This document shows positions 27,691-38,016 of a stretch of 64,000 nucleotides of DNA, piece after piece. The translations under genes were made by a program, and so were the position numbers. The stretch spans positions 310,001 through 374,000 of the forward strand of contig NZ_FMCS01000004.1 in assembly GCF_900091435.1 (NCBI RefSeq), in the 5' to 3' direction. Under the pieces are notes generated by a model that saw only the letters and a list, made by a program, of their open reading frames with translations, was not told the origin of the DNA and searched no databases. This DNA is from Micromonospora chaiyaphumensis (lineage in GTDB: Bacteria; Actinomycetota; Actinomycetes; Mycobacteriales; Micromonosporaceae). How positions within the stretch are numbered: position 1 is the stretch's first letter; the number at the start of each line of letters is the position of its first letter.

Positions 27691-28629
27691 ATGTCCGAGA
27701 CGACCCCCACGCCCGAACCGGCGAACAGCGGCGGCCCGAGCGACCCGACGGCTCCGCAACCCACGACCTGGACGCCGCCGGACCCCCTCGCCGCCCCGCA
27801 GCCCTGGGCGCCACCGGCACCGTGGGCTCCCACGCCGGGGACGCCGGACCCGTGGACTCCGCCCGCCCCGCCGGGCGGGACGGCGGGTCCCTGGTCGCCG
27901 CCCGGATCGACGCCGGGAGAGCCGCCGCCGGGACCGGCCACTCCGGGATCAGCGGCGGGTCCGGCCGGCTGGGCCAACCCGGCAGCCCCGCCACCTGCCG
28001 CCCCGAACGCCCCGGGCGCCGTGCCCGCACCGCCCTGGCCCGGCGGCGCTCCCGGGCCGGGCTGGCCCCCGGCCGGCTACCCGCCGCCGTACGCGTACCC
28101 ACGAGCGGCGCCGTACGCGTATCCCGGGGCGGCGGCGCCGCGCCGATCGGCGGGCGGGCGGGTCGTGGCCGTCGTGGTCACCGTGGTCATCGCCCTGGTG
28201 CTCGCCGTCTGCGGCTGCGTCGGCTTCGGGGTGCTCGGCAGCTTCGTCGACGGCTCGACCAACTCCGGGCAGCCCTTCGACCCCGAATTCGACGAACCGG
28301 ACGGCGGCTTCGCCGAGGAACCCACCGAGGCCGCCCCGCCGGCCCCGGTCGCCACCCCGTCCGGAGGGCCCGGCCGGTTCACGGTGGTCTACGAGGTGAC
28401 CGGCACGGCCACCGTCGACGTGCAGTTCTACGACGCCAACGCCGACTTCTTCCAGTTCGACGGGGTGCGCTCGCCGTGGCGGATGGCGCTCACCGCCAAC
28501 GACCGGGAGCGGGTGCAGATCATCGCGTCGCCCGTCGGCTCGGGCGAGGCGAGCTGCCGGATCACCATCGACGGGAAGGTCGTCTCGGAGGACTCGGGCG
28601 AGTACGGCGCCACCTGCTTCGGCTGGTGA
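27691..28629 (+). CDS. Pro-rich membrane protein with MmpS-like extracytoplasmic domain
   Basis: A 312-residue protein. About 150 N-terminal residues are Pro/Ala/Trp-rich (repeated PW, PPAPW and TPG words) and presumably cytoplasmic. A single transmembrane helix follows at about 155-180 (VVAVVVTVVIALVLAVCGC). After an acidic linker the last 85 residues form a beta-rich domain (YEVTGTATVDVQFYDAN ... ITIDGKVVSEDS) resembling MmpS/transport-accessory proteins. In mycobacteria MmpS works with MmpL exporters. No MmpL gene is adjacent, so the partner is unknown. Confidence 0.75.
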   Translation: MSETTPTPEPANSGGPSDPTAPQPTTWTPPDPLAAPQPWAPPAPWAPTPGTPDPWTPPAPPGGTAGPWSPPGSTPGEPPPGPATPGSAAGPAGWANPAAPPPAAPNAPGAVPAPPWPGGAPGPGWPPAGYPPPYAYPRAAPYAYPGAAAPRRSAGGRVVAVVVTVVIALVLAVCGCVGFGVLGSFVDGSTNSGQPFDPEFDEPDGGFAEEPTEAAPPAPVATPSGGPGRFTVVYEVTGTATVDVQFYDANADFFQFDGVRSPWRMALTANDRERVQIIASPVGSGEASCRITIDGKVVSEDSGEYGATCFGW

Positions 28630-28689
28630 GCTCCGCACCCAGGAGGCGGTGGTCTTGCGGCGTCGGTGGCGGCCCGTAGGCTGGCCGGC

Positions 28690-29877
28690 GTGACGACGAC
28701 CGATCCGCTGGTGGCCCGGATGCGGCCGTTCGGCACCACGATCTTCGCCGAGATGTCCGCGCTGGCCGTGCGCACCGGCGCGGTCAACCTCGGGCAGGGC
28801 TTCCCCGACACCGACGGCCCGCCGGAGATGCTCGCCGCGGCCGCCGAGGCGCTGCGCTCCGGCCACAACCAGTACCCGCCGGGCCCGGGCATCCCGGCGC
28901 TGCGCGCGGCCGTGGCGGCACACCAGCGCCGCTTCTGGGGCCTGGAGTACGACCCGGACGGCGAGATCGTGGTGACCGCGGGCGCCACCGAGGCGATCGC
29001 GGCGAGCATCCTCGCCCTCTGCGAGCCGGGCGACGAGGTGGTGTGCTTCGAGCCCTACTACGACTCGTACGCGGCCTCGATCGCCCTGGCCGGCGCGGTC
29101 CGCCGCCCCGTGACGCTGCGTCCCGGGGCCGACGGACGGTACGCCGTCGACCCGGCGGAGCTGCGCGCGGCGTTCGGGCCGCGCACGCGGCTGGTGCTGC
29201 TGAACACGCCGCACAACCCGACGGGCAAGGTGTTCACGGCCGACGAGCTGGCCCTGGTCGCCGAGCTGTGCCAGGAGCACGGCGCGTACGCGGTCACCGA
29301 CGAGGTCTACGAGCACCTGGTCTTCACCGACGCCGCCGCACCGCACCTGCCGCTGGCGACGCTCCCCGGCATGCGCGAGCGCACCCTGCGCATCTCCTCG
29401 GCCGGGAAGACGTTCTCCTGCACCGGCTGGAAGGTCGGCTGGGTGAGCGGCCCCGCGCCGCTGGTCGCCGCCGTGCTGCGGGTGAAGCAGTTCCTCACGT
29501 TCGTCAACGCCGGGCCGCTGCAGCCGGCCGTGGCGGTGGCGCTCGGCCTGCCGGACGCGTACTTCGAGGACTTCCGGGACGGGATGCAGCGGCGGCGGGA
29601 CCAGCTCGTCGCCGGGCTCACCGACGCCGGGTTCGGGGTCCTCGCGCCGGAGGGGACGTACTTCGTCACCGCCGACGTCACCCCGCTGGGCGGGCGCGAC
29701 GGGGTGGAGTTCTGCCGCGCCCTGCCGGAACGCTGCGGCGTGGTGGCGGTGCCGACCCAGGTGTTCTACGACGACGTGGAGGCGGGCCGGCGGCTGGTCC
29801 GGTTCGCGTTCTGCAAGCGGCCCGAGATGCTCACCGAGGCGGTCACCCGGCTGCGCCGGCTCAAGGAGGACGCATGA
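28690..29877 (+). CDS. PLP-dependent class I/II aminotransferase
   Basis: A 395-residue fold-type I aminotransferase. It has the substrate-site NLGQGFPDTDGP near the N-terminus, NTPHNPTGKVFT, and the PLP lysine in SSAGKTFSCTGWK. The overall pattern is that of the kynurenine/methionine aminotransferase (YbdL-like) group, so a 2-oxoacid transamination of aromatic amino acids or methionine is plausible. The GTG at 28690 is the best start. It is coupled by an ATGA overlap to the next PLP enzyme. Confidence 0.88.
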   Translation: MTTTDPLVARMRPFGTTIFAEMSALAVRTGAVNLGQGFPDTDGPPEMLAAAAEALRSGHNQYPPGPGIPALRAAVAAHQRRFWGLEYDPDGEIVVTAGATEAIAASILALCEPGDEVVCFEPYYDSYAASIALAGAVRRPVTLRPGADGRYAVDPAELRAAFGPRTRLVLLNTPHNPTGKVFTADELALVAELCQEHGAYAVTDEVYEHLVFTDAAAPHLPLATLPGMRERTLRISSAGKTFSCTGWKVGWVSGPAPLVAAVLRVKQFLTFVNAGPLQPAVAVALGLPDAYFEDFRDGMQRRRDQLVAGLTDAGFGVLAPEGTYFVTADVTPLGGRDGVEFCRALPERCGVVAVPTQVFYDDVEAGRRLVRFAFCKRPEMLTEAVTRLRRLKEDA

Positions 29878-30983
29878 CCGACGCGTACGCCGAGCGGATG
29901 CGCCGCCTCGCCGCCCAGCGCGACTGCGCCACGGTGCTCTCCGGCGTTCGGCCGGCCACGGTGCGGGAGCAGCTCGCGACGCTCCGGGCGGCCGTCGGCG
30001 ACGACCTGCTGCCCGATTTCTACGGCGAGGGCGGGGCGGTGGAGCAGCTCGAACGGCGCGTCGCCGAGCTGCTCGGTGTGGAGGCGGCGGCCTTCTTCCC
30101 CACCGGCACCATGGCCCAGCAGGTCGCGATGCGCCACGGCGCCGAGCTGACCGGCCGCGACGCCGTGGGCCTGCACCCGCTCAGCCACCCGCTGCTGCAC
30201 GAGCGCGACGCGTACGCGGTGCTCGGGGGGCTGCGGGCGGTGCGGACGACGGCGGCGCCGCGCAACCCGACGGCCGAGGAGGTGGCCGCGCTCGACGAGC
30301 CGATCGGCACGCTCTTCCTGGAGCTGCCGCTGCGCGACGCCGGGTTCGTCCTGCCGACCTGGGACGAGCTGGTGGCGGTGGTCGGCGCGGCCCGGGAGCG
30401 GGGCACCCGGGTGCACCTGGACGGCGCCCGGCTCTGGGAGTCCACCGTCCACCTGGGGCGCCCGGCCGCCGAGATCGTGGCCCTGGCCGACAGCACGTAC
30501 GTCTCGTTCTACAAGTCCCTGGGCGGTCACTCCGGCGCGGCCCTGGCCGGCGACGCCGAGCTGGTCCGGTACGCCCGCGCCTGGCGGCACCGCTACGGGG
30601 GCACCCTGTTCCAGCAGTGGCCGGCCGCCCTCGCCGCGCTCGCCGGCCTGGAGCGGGAGCTGCCCCGGCTGCCCGGTTACGTGGCGCACGCGACGGTGGT
30701 GGCCGAGGCCCTTGCCACCCTGCCGGGCGCCCGGGTCCACCCGGCGCCCCCGCACACCCACCAGTTCCGCCTGTGGCTGCCGCATCCGGCCGAAGCCCTG
30801 GACGCGGCCAACCTCGCGCTCGCCGAGGAGGAGAAGGCGTGGTTCGCCGGCGGCTGGCGGGACACCGAGGTGCCCGGCCTGGCACTGACCGAGGTGACCG
30901 TGGCCGGCCCGGCGCTGGAGCTGGGCCCCGACCAGATCCTCGACCTGGCCGACCGGTTCCTGCGCCGGGTCTCGTCCCGCTGA
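29874..30983 (+). CDS. Beta-eliminating lyase / threonine aldolase-family PLP enzyme
   Basis: A 369-residue fold-type I PLP enzyme of the threonine aldolase/beta-eliminating lyase family. FFPTGTMAQQVAM and HLDGARLWES are typical, and the PLP lysine is in SFYKSLGGHSGAALAG. The N-terminal 40 residues are longer than in minimal threonine aldolases. A role in threonine/glycine interconversion or in beta-elimination is possible; substrate not determined. It is preceded by AAGGAGG and overlaps the aminotransferase gene, which suggests one metabolic unit. Confidence 0.85.
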   Translation: MTDAYAERMRRLAAQRDCATVLSGVRPATVREQLATLRAAVGDDLLPDFYGEGGAVEQLERRVAELLGVEAAAFFPTGTMAQQVAMRHGAELTGRDAVGLHPLSHPLLHERDAYAVLGGLRAVRTTAAPRNPTAEEVAALDEPIGTLFLELPLRDAGFVLPTWDELVAVVGAARERGTRVHLDGARLWESTVHLGRPAAEIVALADSTYVSFYKSLGGHSGAALAGDAELVRYARAWRHRYGGTLFQQWPAALAALAGLERELPRLPGYVAHATVVAEALATLPGARVHPAPPHTHQFRLWLPHPAEALDAANLALAEEEKAWFAGGWRDTEVPGLALTEVTVAGPALELGPDQILDLADRFLRRVSSR

Positions 30984-30997
30984 CCCCGGCCTGACGA

Positions 30998-31020
30998 CCG
31001 GCCGTCCCACACCCGGCCGG
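30998..31020. terminator. Short hairpin between convergent genes
   Basis: CCGGCCG (30998-31004) and CGGCCGG (31014-31020) pair perfectly between the PLP-enzyme gene and the convergent padR-type gene. Confidence 0.4.
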
Positions 31021-31049
31021 CGCAGCGACGACGCGTGCCCCGGCAGCGG

Positions 31050-31655
31050 TCAGCCCGCGGAACGTGCCGGGCCCGCGTCCGCTGCCGGCGTCGCCGGGCC
31101 CGGCCGGTCCGCCGCCACGGCCTGGAGCACGGCACCCCCGTCGGCGAGCAGCGCCGACTCGGCGTCGTCGACGAAGGCGAGGTCCGCCTCGACGTGCCGG
31201 GCGGCGGCGGAGAGCAGCAGCCGGACCACCGGGTCCTCGGAGCGGCGGCGCAACCCGTCGAGGTTGCGCAGCTCGCGCATGAGGTGGCCGCGCTGGTTGG
31301 TCAGCACGGTGCGGACGGTGGTGGCCTCGCCGGACCGGGCGGCGGCCGTCACCTTGAGGAAGAAGTCGTCCCGGAACCCGCCGCTGCGCGGGCTGGGTTC
31401 GGCGAGCCAGCGGTCCAGCTCGGTCCGGCCCGCCTGGGTGATCTCGTAGACCACCCGGTCCGGCTTCACCGGCTGGGCATGCCGCTCGGCGACCACCAGC
31501 CCGTCCCGGGACAGCCGGTCGAGGATCTGGTAGAGGTGCCCGATGTTGAGCGGGCCCCACTGAGGGCCGACCGCCGCCTCGAAGGCGCCCTTGAGCTCGT
31601 AGCCGTAGCTGGGGCCGCGGGCGAGCAGTGCCAGGACCGCATGCTGGATCGCCAC
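31050..31655 (-). CDS. PadR-family transcriptional regulator
   Basis: A 201-residue PadR regulator. The N-terminal winged helix (QHAVLALLARGPSYGYELKG ... LYQILDRLSRDGLV) is canonical, and the C-terminal helical Vir_act_alpha_C-like domain is predicted to dimerise. It is divergent from the ABC exporter genes, and a perfect 13-bp palindrome lies in the shared promoter region. PadR proteins often repress neighbouring exporters and release DNA when they bind the exported compound. Confidence 0.92.
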   Translation of the reverse strand: MAIQHAVLALLARGPSYGYELKGAFEAAVGPQWGPLNIGHLYQILDRLSRDGLVVAERHAQPVKPDRVVYEITQAGRTELDRWLAEPSPRSGGFRDDFFLKVTAAARSGEATTVRTVLTNQRGHLMRELRNLDGLRRRSEDPVVRLLLSAAARHVEADLAFVDDAESALLADGGAVLQAVAADRPGPATPAADAGPARSAG

Positions 31656-31701
31656 CGTCTCCTCCGATCCGGTTCCGGACAGGCGCCCCGGAGGGCCCTT
31701 G

Positions 31702-31714
31702 CATTGTCACAATG
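31702..31714. promoter_or_regulatory. Perfect palindrome, candidate PadR operator
   Basis: CATTGT-C-ACAATG is a perfect 13-bp palindrome in the 98-bp spacer between padR and the exporter genes. It is AT-rich against its surroundings. A second imperfect repeat, GTGTG (31726-31730) with CACAC (31737-31741), lies beside it. Confidence 0.6.
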
Positions 31715-31753
31715 TATCGCGCACAGTGTGAGTCAGCACACGGGGAGGCGCGA

Positions 31754-31987
31754 ATGTTCCACGTCATCTGGGGGCAGCTTCGTGGCCGTGCGGGGGGGTC
31801 GGTGGCGCTGCTGGTCGGCGTGCTGGTGGCGACCACCGGCCTCGTCGTCCGGACCGGCGCCGCCACCACCTCCCGCCTCGCCGTCACCGGCACCGTTGAA
31901 CGGCACACCCGCGCCGCCTCCCGGCGGCGCTCGTCCCGACCGCTGTTGCGCCGCCTTCCCACCGCACGACTGCTGGCAGAGGAGTGA
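31754..31987 (+). pseudogene. Collapsed FtsX-type permease: N-terminus fused to C-terminus
   Basis: The 77-residue frame begins MFHVIWGQLRGRAGGSVALL, nearly identical to the first ~50 residues of the full permease at 32759. It ends LLRRLPTARLLAEE, identical to that permease's last 14 residues. About 860 middle codons are missing and the frame is kept across the junction. The nucleotide sequence around the ribosome binding site is also shared. It most likely arose by internal deletion of a second permease gene. A single-helix mini-protein could still be made: the start and the overlap with the ATPase start are intact. Confidence 0.85.
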
Positions 31988-31989
31988 CC

Positions 31990-32736
<747 letters not shown>

Positions 32737-32758
32737 ATCGGCACACGGGAGGCGCGAC

Positions 32759-35581
32759 ATGTTCCACGTCATCTGGGGGCAGCTCCGTGGCCGTGCGGGG
32801 CGGTCGGTGGCGCTGCTGGTCGGCGTGCTGGTGGCGACCACCGGCTTCACCGTCCTGACCGGCGCCACCACCACCTCCCGCCTGGATGTCACCGGCACCG
32901 TCGAGCGGAACACCGAGGCGGCGTACCAGATCCTGGTCCGTCCGAAGGGGACGCGCACCCCGCTGGAGGTCGAGCGGCGGCTGGTCCGCCCCAACTACCT
33001 CTCCGGCCTCTTCGGTGGGATCACCACGGCCCAGTACGAGCAGGTCAAGGCGGTGGCCGGCATCGATGTGGCCGCGCCCATCGCGATGCTGGGCCACTCC
33101 ACCGCACCGGTGCCCATGTCGTTCGACGTCACCGACGCCGTCGACCGGAGCCTGGACCGGCAGGTGATCCGCGTCGACCCCACCTTCGTCGCCGAGCGTG
33201 GCCTCTCCACGGCGCCGGCCAAGCCACGCTACGTGTACGTGACGAAGCACCGCCTCATCTACCCCCGCTGGAGCGACCTGTCCGAGCAGACGCCGTACAC
33301 CGACGGCCGGTCGTACAAGTGGGACGACCTGTGCGGGCCCGTCCCGCGGGAGGTGCTACCGAGCGGGGAGAGCCGCCCGATCTGCGATCCGATGTTCGGC
33401 GCCCTGCAGGGCAGCCCCGCCACCCTCTCGGAGCGGCAGGTGTGGAGCTTGAACGCGGTGCGGCTGCTGCCGGACGGCCGGTTCGAGACGGCCGACGGCC
33501 TGCTCACGCCGGACACCGCCCCCACCACCAGCGACCGCCTGGTGCTCACCTACCAGCTGACCGTGCCGCTGTTGATCGCCGCCATCGACCCCGTCGCCGA
33601 GAACCGGCTCGTGGGGCTGGACTCCGCGGTGGTCAGCGGGCGGCCGGTCCGGGCCGACGACCCGGTGGCCGAGCGCCGTGGCGGCACCGTGCTCACGCGT
33701 ACCGCGCCGGCGCTCGTCACCAACCGTCCCTTCTTCGACAGCACCGTGCGCGCCCGGTTCACCCGGCTACCCACGGCCCGGCCGGCCACCGTGCCGGCGA
33801 TCGAACTCGAGCAGACCCTGGGCCGCGCCACCGGGATTCCGGCCGGCTCCGCCGAGGTCGACGCGGGCGCCGCCTACCGGGCGCAGCTGACGGAGGGGGT
33901 CGCCGAGGACGCCTGCTGCCGCGGCCAGCTCCAGCGGGTCATCCAGGCGGGACCGGTGACCTACCGCGAGCTGCCGGACGGCACCCTGCGCGCCGACCCG
34001 GTGCCGCCCGCGGACCCCGAGGTGTACGGCAACCAGTTCACCCACAGCTTCCTGCCCCGGCCCTGGCTGGCCGAGGACACCGGCTTCCGGCCGGTCCGGG
34101 CCCTCGCCGGGAAGGAGGGTGGCGCATCCACGCAGTACCACCAGTGGCAGGCCGTCGGCGTGTTCGACCCGGAGAAGCTGGCCGGCTTCGGCGACGCGGG
34201 CACGGTCCCGCTGGAGACGTACGAGGCGCCGCGCGCCGCGGGTGCGGACGACCGCAGTCGTACCGCGCTCGGCGGCCGGCCCCTGGAGCCGAGCGGCAAT
34301 CCGGCCGGCTACCTCTCGGTGCCGCCACTGGTGCTCACCAACCTCGCCAGCGTGCCGAAGCTGCTGGAGGGCAGCAACAGCCCGCAACGCAGCGCGCCGA
34401 TCAGCGCGATCCGGGTCCGGGTCGCCGGTGTGGACGGATACAGCGAGCAGGCCGCGGAGCGGGTCCGCCTGATCGCCGAGCAGATCAACCGGGCGACCGG
34501 CCTGGACGTCGACATCACGCTGGGCTCGTCCGCCGCCCCGCGGACCGTGGAGCTGCCGGGCGGCGCGTTCGGCCGCCCCGACCTGCGGCTCACCGAGAAC
34601 TGGTCGGCGCTGGGTGTCGCGTCCACCATCGTCCAGGCGGTCGACCGCAAGAGCGCCGTGCTGTTCCTGTTGGTGCTGGTGGTCTGCGTGCTTTTCCTCG
34701 GCAACGCCGTCTCCGCCGCCGTCCGGGACCGCCGCTCCGAACTGGCGGTGCTGGCCTGCCTCGGGTGGCCGGCCCGCCGGCTCGGGGCACTCGTCCTCGG
34801 CGAGGTCGCCCTGCTCGGTCTCGCCGCCGGGCTGCTGTCGCTCGGGCTCGCCGTACCGCTCGGCGCCGCCCTCGGCATCGGCGTCGACTGGCGGCGGGCG
34901 TCGCTCGCCGTACCGGTGGCGCTGCTGCTCGCGCTGGCCGCCGGCCTGGCGCCCGCGCTGCGGGCGGCGCGCGCCCACCCGGCCGCCGCGCTCCGCCCGC
35001 AGGTCGCCACCGCCCGGTGGATACGCCGGCCCCGCACCCTGTTCGGGCTGGCGCTGGCCAACCTGGTCCGCACGCCCGGGCGGACCCTGCTCGGTGCCGG
35101 CGCCCTGGCCATCGGCGTGGCGGCGCTGACCCTGGTGGCCGCCGTCGGGTACGCGTTCCGGGGCGCGATCGTCGGGACCCTGCTCGGTGACACGGTCGCG
35201 CTGAGCGTGCGCGGCGCCGACGCGCTGGCCGCCGGCGCCACCGTGCTGCTCGGCGCCGCCGCGGTCGCGGACGTGCTCTACCTCAACATCCGGGACCGGG
35301 CGGCCGAGCTGGCCACCCTGCGCGCCACCGGCTGGACCGACCTCGCGCTCGGCCGGCTGGTCGGCTACGAGGGGCTGCTGCTCGGCGGGCTCGGCGCGCT
35401 CGCCGGCGCCGGGCTGGGCACGGGCGGCGCGGCCTGGCTGGTCGGGGACGTCCCGGGCGCGCTGGTGCTGGTCGCCGCGCTGACGGGGACGGGCGGCGCG
35501 CTGCTCACCGCCGGCGCGGCGCTGGCGCCGGCCGCGCTGCTGCGCCGGCTACCCACCGCACGCCTGCTGGCCGAGGAGTGA
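32759..35581 (+). CDS. FtsX-like ABC permease, two-module
   Basis: A 940-residue permease. One helix near the N-terminus (about 18-40) is followed by a large extracytoplasmic region (to about 625). Then come three helices of the first FtsX module (around 635-740) and a second module of helices to the C-terminus. There is no ATPase domain; the gene just upstream supplies it. Such systems export or extract peptides, antibiotics or lipids, or signal mechanically. Control by the divergent PadR protein is likely. The substrate is unknown. Confidence 0.9.
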   Translation: MFHVIWGQLRGRAGRSVALLVGVLVATTGFTVLTGATTTSRLDVTGTVERNTEAAYQILVRPKGTRTPLEVERRLVRPNYLSGLFGGITTAQYEQVKAVAGIDVAAPIAMLGHSTAPVPMSFDVTDAVDRSLDRQVIRVDPTFVAERGLSTAPAKPRYVYVTKHRLIYPRWSDLSEQTPYTDGRSYKWDDLCGPVPREVLPSGESRPICDPMFGALQGSPATLSERQVWSLNAVRLLPDGRFETADGLLTPDTAPTTSDRLVLTYQLTVPLLIAAIDPVAENRLVGLDSAVVSGRPVRADDPVAERRGGTVLTRTAPALVTNRPFFDSTVRARFTRLPTARPATVPAIELEQTLGRATGIPAGSAEVDAGAAYRAQLTEGVAEDACCRGQLQRVIQAGPVTYRELPDGTLRADPVPPADPEVYGNQFTHSFLPRPWLAEDTGFRPVRALAGKEGGASTQYHQWQAVGVFDPEKLAGFGDAGTVPLETYEAPRAAGADDRSRTALGGRPLEPSGNPAGYLSVPPLVLTNLASVPKLLEGSNSPQRSAPISAIRVRVAGVDGYSEQAAERVRLIAEQINRATGLDVDITLGSSAAPRTVELPGGAFGRPDLRLTENWSALGVASTIVQAVDRKSAVLFLLVLVVCVLFLGNAVSAAVRDRRSELAVLACLGWPARRLGALVLGEVALLGLAAGLLSLGLAVPLGAALGIGVDWRRASLAVPVALLLALAAGLAPALRAARAHPAAALRPQVATARWIRRPRTLFGLALANLVRTPGRTLLGAGALAIGVAALTLVAAVGYAFRGAIVGTLLGDTVALSVRGADALAAGATVLLGAAAVADVLYLNIRDRAAELATLRATGWTDLALGRLVGYEGLLLGGLGALAGAGLGTGGAAWLVGDVPGALVLVAALTGTGGALLTAGAALAPAALLRRLPTARLLAEE

Positions 35582-35615
35582 CCAGGGCACCCGCCAGCGC
35601 CGCCCGGGCGATCGG

Positions 35616-36971
35616 TCAGGCGACCGGGCTGGCGCTGCGGACCTGCTCGGCGATGCGCTCGGCCACCGACCGGGCGGTCGCCTCGGTGGCGGCCTCGACC
35701 ATGACGCGGACCAGCGGCTCGGTGCCCGACGGGCGGAGCAGCACGCGGCCGGTCTCGCCCAGCTCGGCCTCGGCCCGCTCCACCTCGGCGCGGACGGCCG
35801 GCGCGGCGGCGCCGACGGTCCGGTCGCCGACCGGCACGTTGATCAGCACCTGGGGCAGCTTGGTGACCACGCCGGCCAGGTCGGCGAGGGACTTGCCGGT
35901 GGCGGCCATGCGCGACATGAGGTGCAGGCCGGTGAGCACGCCGTCGCCGGTGGTCGCGTAGGCCGGCATCACGATGTGTCCGCTCTGCTCGCCGCCGAGC
36001 GCGAGGCCCGAGGCGCGCAGCTCCTCCAGCACGTACCGGTCGCCGACCTTGGTCTCGACCAGCCGGATGCCCTGCGCGGACATGGCCAGCCGCAGGCCGA
36101 GGTTGCTCATCACGGTGGCGACAAGGGTGTCCTGGGTCAGCTCGCCGGCCTCCCGCATGGCCAGGGCGAGGATCGCCATGACCTGGTCGCCGTCGACCTC
36201 CTCGCCGTCGGCGGTGACCGCGACGCAGCGGTCGGCGTCGCCGTCGTGGGCGATGCCGAGGTGCGCGCCGTGCTCGACCACGGCGGCACGCAGCGCGTCG
36301 ATGTGGTTGGAGCCGCAGTCGTCGTTGATGTTCAGACCGTCGGGCTCGGCGTAGATGGCGATCACCTCGGCGCCGGCCTCCCGGTACGCCACGGGGGCCA
36401 CCTCGGCGGCCGCGCCGTTGGCGCAGTCGACCACGACCTTGATGCCGTCCAGCCGGTGCGGCACCGTGCCCACCAGGTGCTGGACGTAGTGGTCGGCGCC
36501 GTCGAGCAGGTCGTGCACCCGGCCGACCCCGGCGCCGATCGGGCGCTCCCAGGCGGTGGTGGCGTTCGCCTCGACGGCGGCCTCGATGCGCATCTCGATC
36601 TCGTCGGGCAGCTTGTGCCCGCCGGCCGCGAAGAGCTTGATGCCGTTGTCCGGCATGGGGTTGTGCGAGGCGGAGAGCATGACGCCCAGGTCGGCCTTGG
36701 CCTCGGCGGTCAGGAACGCCACGGCGGGGGTGGGCAGCACGCCGACCCGGACCACGTTGGCGCCGGCGCTGGTCAGCCCGGCGACCACGGCGGCCTCCAG
36801 CATCTCGCCGCTGGCCCGGGTGTCCCGGCCCACCACGGCGAGCGGCGGATGGCTCTTGTCGGTCTCGGCCAGCGTGTGGGCGGCGGCCACCGCCACCGCG
36901 AGCGCCAACTCCGGGGTGAGATCCGCGTTCGCCCGCCCGCGTACGCCGTCCGTGCCGAACAACCGGCCCAT
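35616..36971 (-). CDS. glmM: Phosphoglucosamine mutase
   Basis: A 451-residue GlmM that converts glucosamine-6-phosphate to glucosamine-1-phosphate. The phosphoserine loop [12 protein letters not shown], the metal-binding DGDADR and the phosphate-binding RPSGTEP near the end are all present. The ATG at 36971 ([12 protein letters not shown]) has GGAGG 9 bp upstream; an upstream TTG at 36980 is less likely. It follows rpsI, the standard order. Confidence 0.98.
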   Translation of the reverse strand: MGRLFGTDGVRGRANADLTPELALAVAVAAAHTLAETDKSHPPLAVVGRDTRASGEMLEAAVVAGLTSAGANVVRVGVLPTPAVAFLTAEAKADLGVMLSASHNPMPDNGIKLFAAGGHKLPDEIEMRIEAAVEANATTAWERPIGAGVGRVHDLLDGADHYVQHLVGTVPHRLDGIKVVVDCANGAAAEVAPVAYREAGAEVIAIYAEPDGLNINDDCGSNHIDALRAAVVEHGAHLGIAHDGDADRCVAVTADGEEVDGDQVMAILALAMREAGELTQDTLVATVMSNLGLRLAMSAQGIRLVETKVGDRYVLEELRASGLALGGEQSGHIVMPAYATTGDGVLTGLHLMSRMAATGKSLADLAGVVTKLPQVLINVPVGDRTVGAAAPAVRAEVERAEAELGETGRVLLRPSGTEPLVRVMVEAATEATARSVAERIAEQVRSASPVA

Positions 36972-37016
36972 ACCCGCCAACCTCCGATGGAACTGCCGTT
37001 GAGAGGAGAAAGCGGA

Positions 37017-37058
37017 ACGGCCGGGCCACCTCCCGGCGTGGGAGGCGGACCCGGCCGT
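37017..37058 (-). terminator. Two-part hairpin between rpsI and glmM
   Basis: Outer arms ACGGCCGGG and CCCGGCCGT (9 bp) enclose an inner CCTCCC/GGGAGG stem with a GGCGT loop. It lies 30 bp after the rpsI stop and about 45 bp before the glmM start. It probably terminates or attenuates read-through from the ribosomal operon. Confidence 0.65.
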
Positions 37059-37087
37059 CCGTCAGAAGTACAAGGCGCTGGTGGTGA

Positions 37088-37552
37088 TCAGCGCTTCGAG
37101 TACTGGGGAGCCTTACGGGCCTTCTTGAGGCCGTACTTCTTGCTCTCCTTGACCCGGGCGTCACGGGTCAGGAAGCCGGCCTTCTTGAGGGCCGGGCGGT
37201 CGTCGGGCTCGCTGACGATCAGCGCCCGGGCGATGGCGAGCCGCAGCGCGCCGGCCTGGCCGGTGGTGCCGCCGCCCCGCAGGTTGGCGATCACGTCGAA
37301 GGCCTCGGGCTTCTCGGCGGTGACCAGCGGGTCCTTGATGAGCTGCTGGTGCACCTTGCTCGGGAAGTAGGCCTCGAGGTCGCGGCCGTTGCAGGTGATC
37401 TTGCCGCTGCCCGGGACGATGCGGACCCGGACGATGGCCTCCTTGCGCCGACCCACGGTCTGGATCGGGCGGTCGCCACGAGGCGCGCGCGCGACGGGCG
37501 CCGGCGCCTCGGTGGCCTCGGGGGCGACCTCGGTGGCGGTGATGTCGGTCAT
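37088..37552 (-). CDS. rpsI: 30S ribosomal protein S9
   Basis: A 154-residue S9. The N-terminal 30 residues are an acidic, Ala/Pro/Glu-rich extension; the S9 core starts at [20 protein letters not shown]. The C-terminal tail [11 protein letters not shown], which reaches the P-site tRNA, is intact. The ATG at 37552 is preferred to an alternative eight codons upstream. It is co-transcribed with rplM 20 bp upstream. Confidence 0.98.
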   Translation of the reverse strand: MTDITATEVAPEATEAPAPVARAPRGDRPIQTVGRRKEAIVRVRIVPGSGKITCNGRDLEAYFPSKVHQQLIKDPLVTAEKPEAFDVIANLRGGGTTGQAGALRLAIARALIVSEPDDRPALKKAGFLTRDARVKESKKYGLKKARKAPQYSKR

Positions 37553-37572
37553 GCTGCTTCCTTCGCCCGCGC

Positions 37573-38016
37573 TCACTGCGCGATCTGCTTGATCTCGAAC
37601 GGCACCGGCTGCTGCGCGCCGTGCGGGTGCTCGGCACCGGCGTAGACCTTCAGCTTCTTGAGAATCTGGCGGCCCAGCTTGTTGTGCGGGAGCATGCCCT
37701 TCACGGCCAGCTCGATGGCCCGCTCGGGCCGCTTGGTCAGCAGCTCGTCGTAGCCGACCTGCTTGAGGCCACCCGGGTAGCCGGAGTGCCGGTAAGCGAT
37801 CTTGGTCTGGCGCTTGTTGCCGGTCAGCGCGACCTTGCCCGCGTTCACGATGACGACGAAGTCGCCCGTGTCGACGTGCGGCGCGAAAGTCGGCTTGTGC
37901 TTGCCACGCAGCAGCGTGGCGGCGTGGGTCGCGAGGCGGCCCAGCACGACATCAGAGGCGTCGATGACGTGCCACTGACGCTCGATCTCACCCGGCTTCG
38001 GGCTGTACGTACGCAC
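37573..38016 (-). CDS. rplM: 50S ribosomal protein L13
   Basis: A 147-residue L13 with the conserved [18 protein letters not shown] start, the [13 protein letters not shown] segment and the [12 protein letters not shown] motif. The GTG at 38016 gives the standard N-terminus ([15 protein letters not shown]). The upstream 191-bp spacer (38017-38207) should contain the promoter of the rplM-rpsI pair; I see no clear hexamers there. Confidence 0.98.
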   Translation of the reverse strand: MRTYSPKPGEIERQWHVIDASDVVLGRLATHAATLLRGKHKPTFAPHVDTGDFVVIVNAGKVALTGNKRQTKIAYRHSGYPGGLKQVGYDELLTKRPERAIELAVKGMLPHNKLGRQILKKLKVYAGAEHPHGAQQPVPFEIKQIAQ

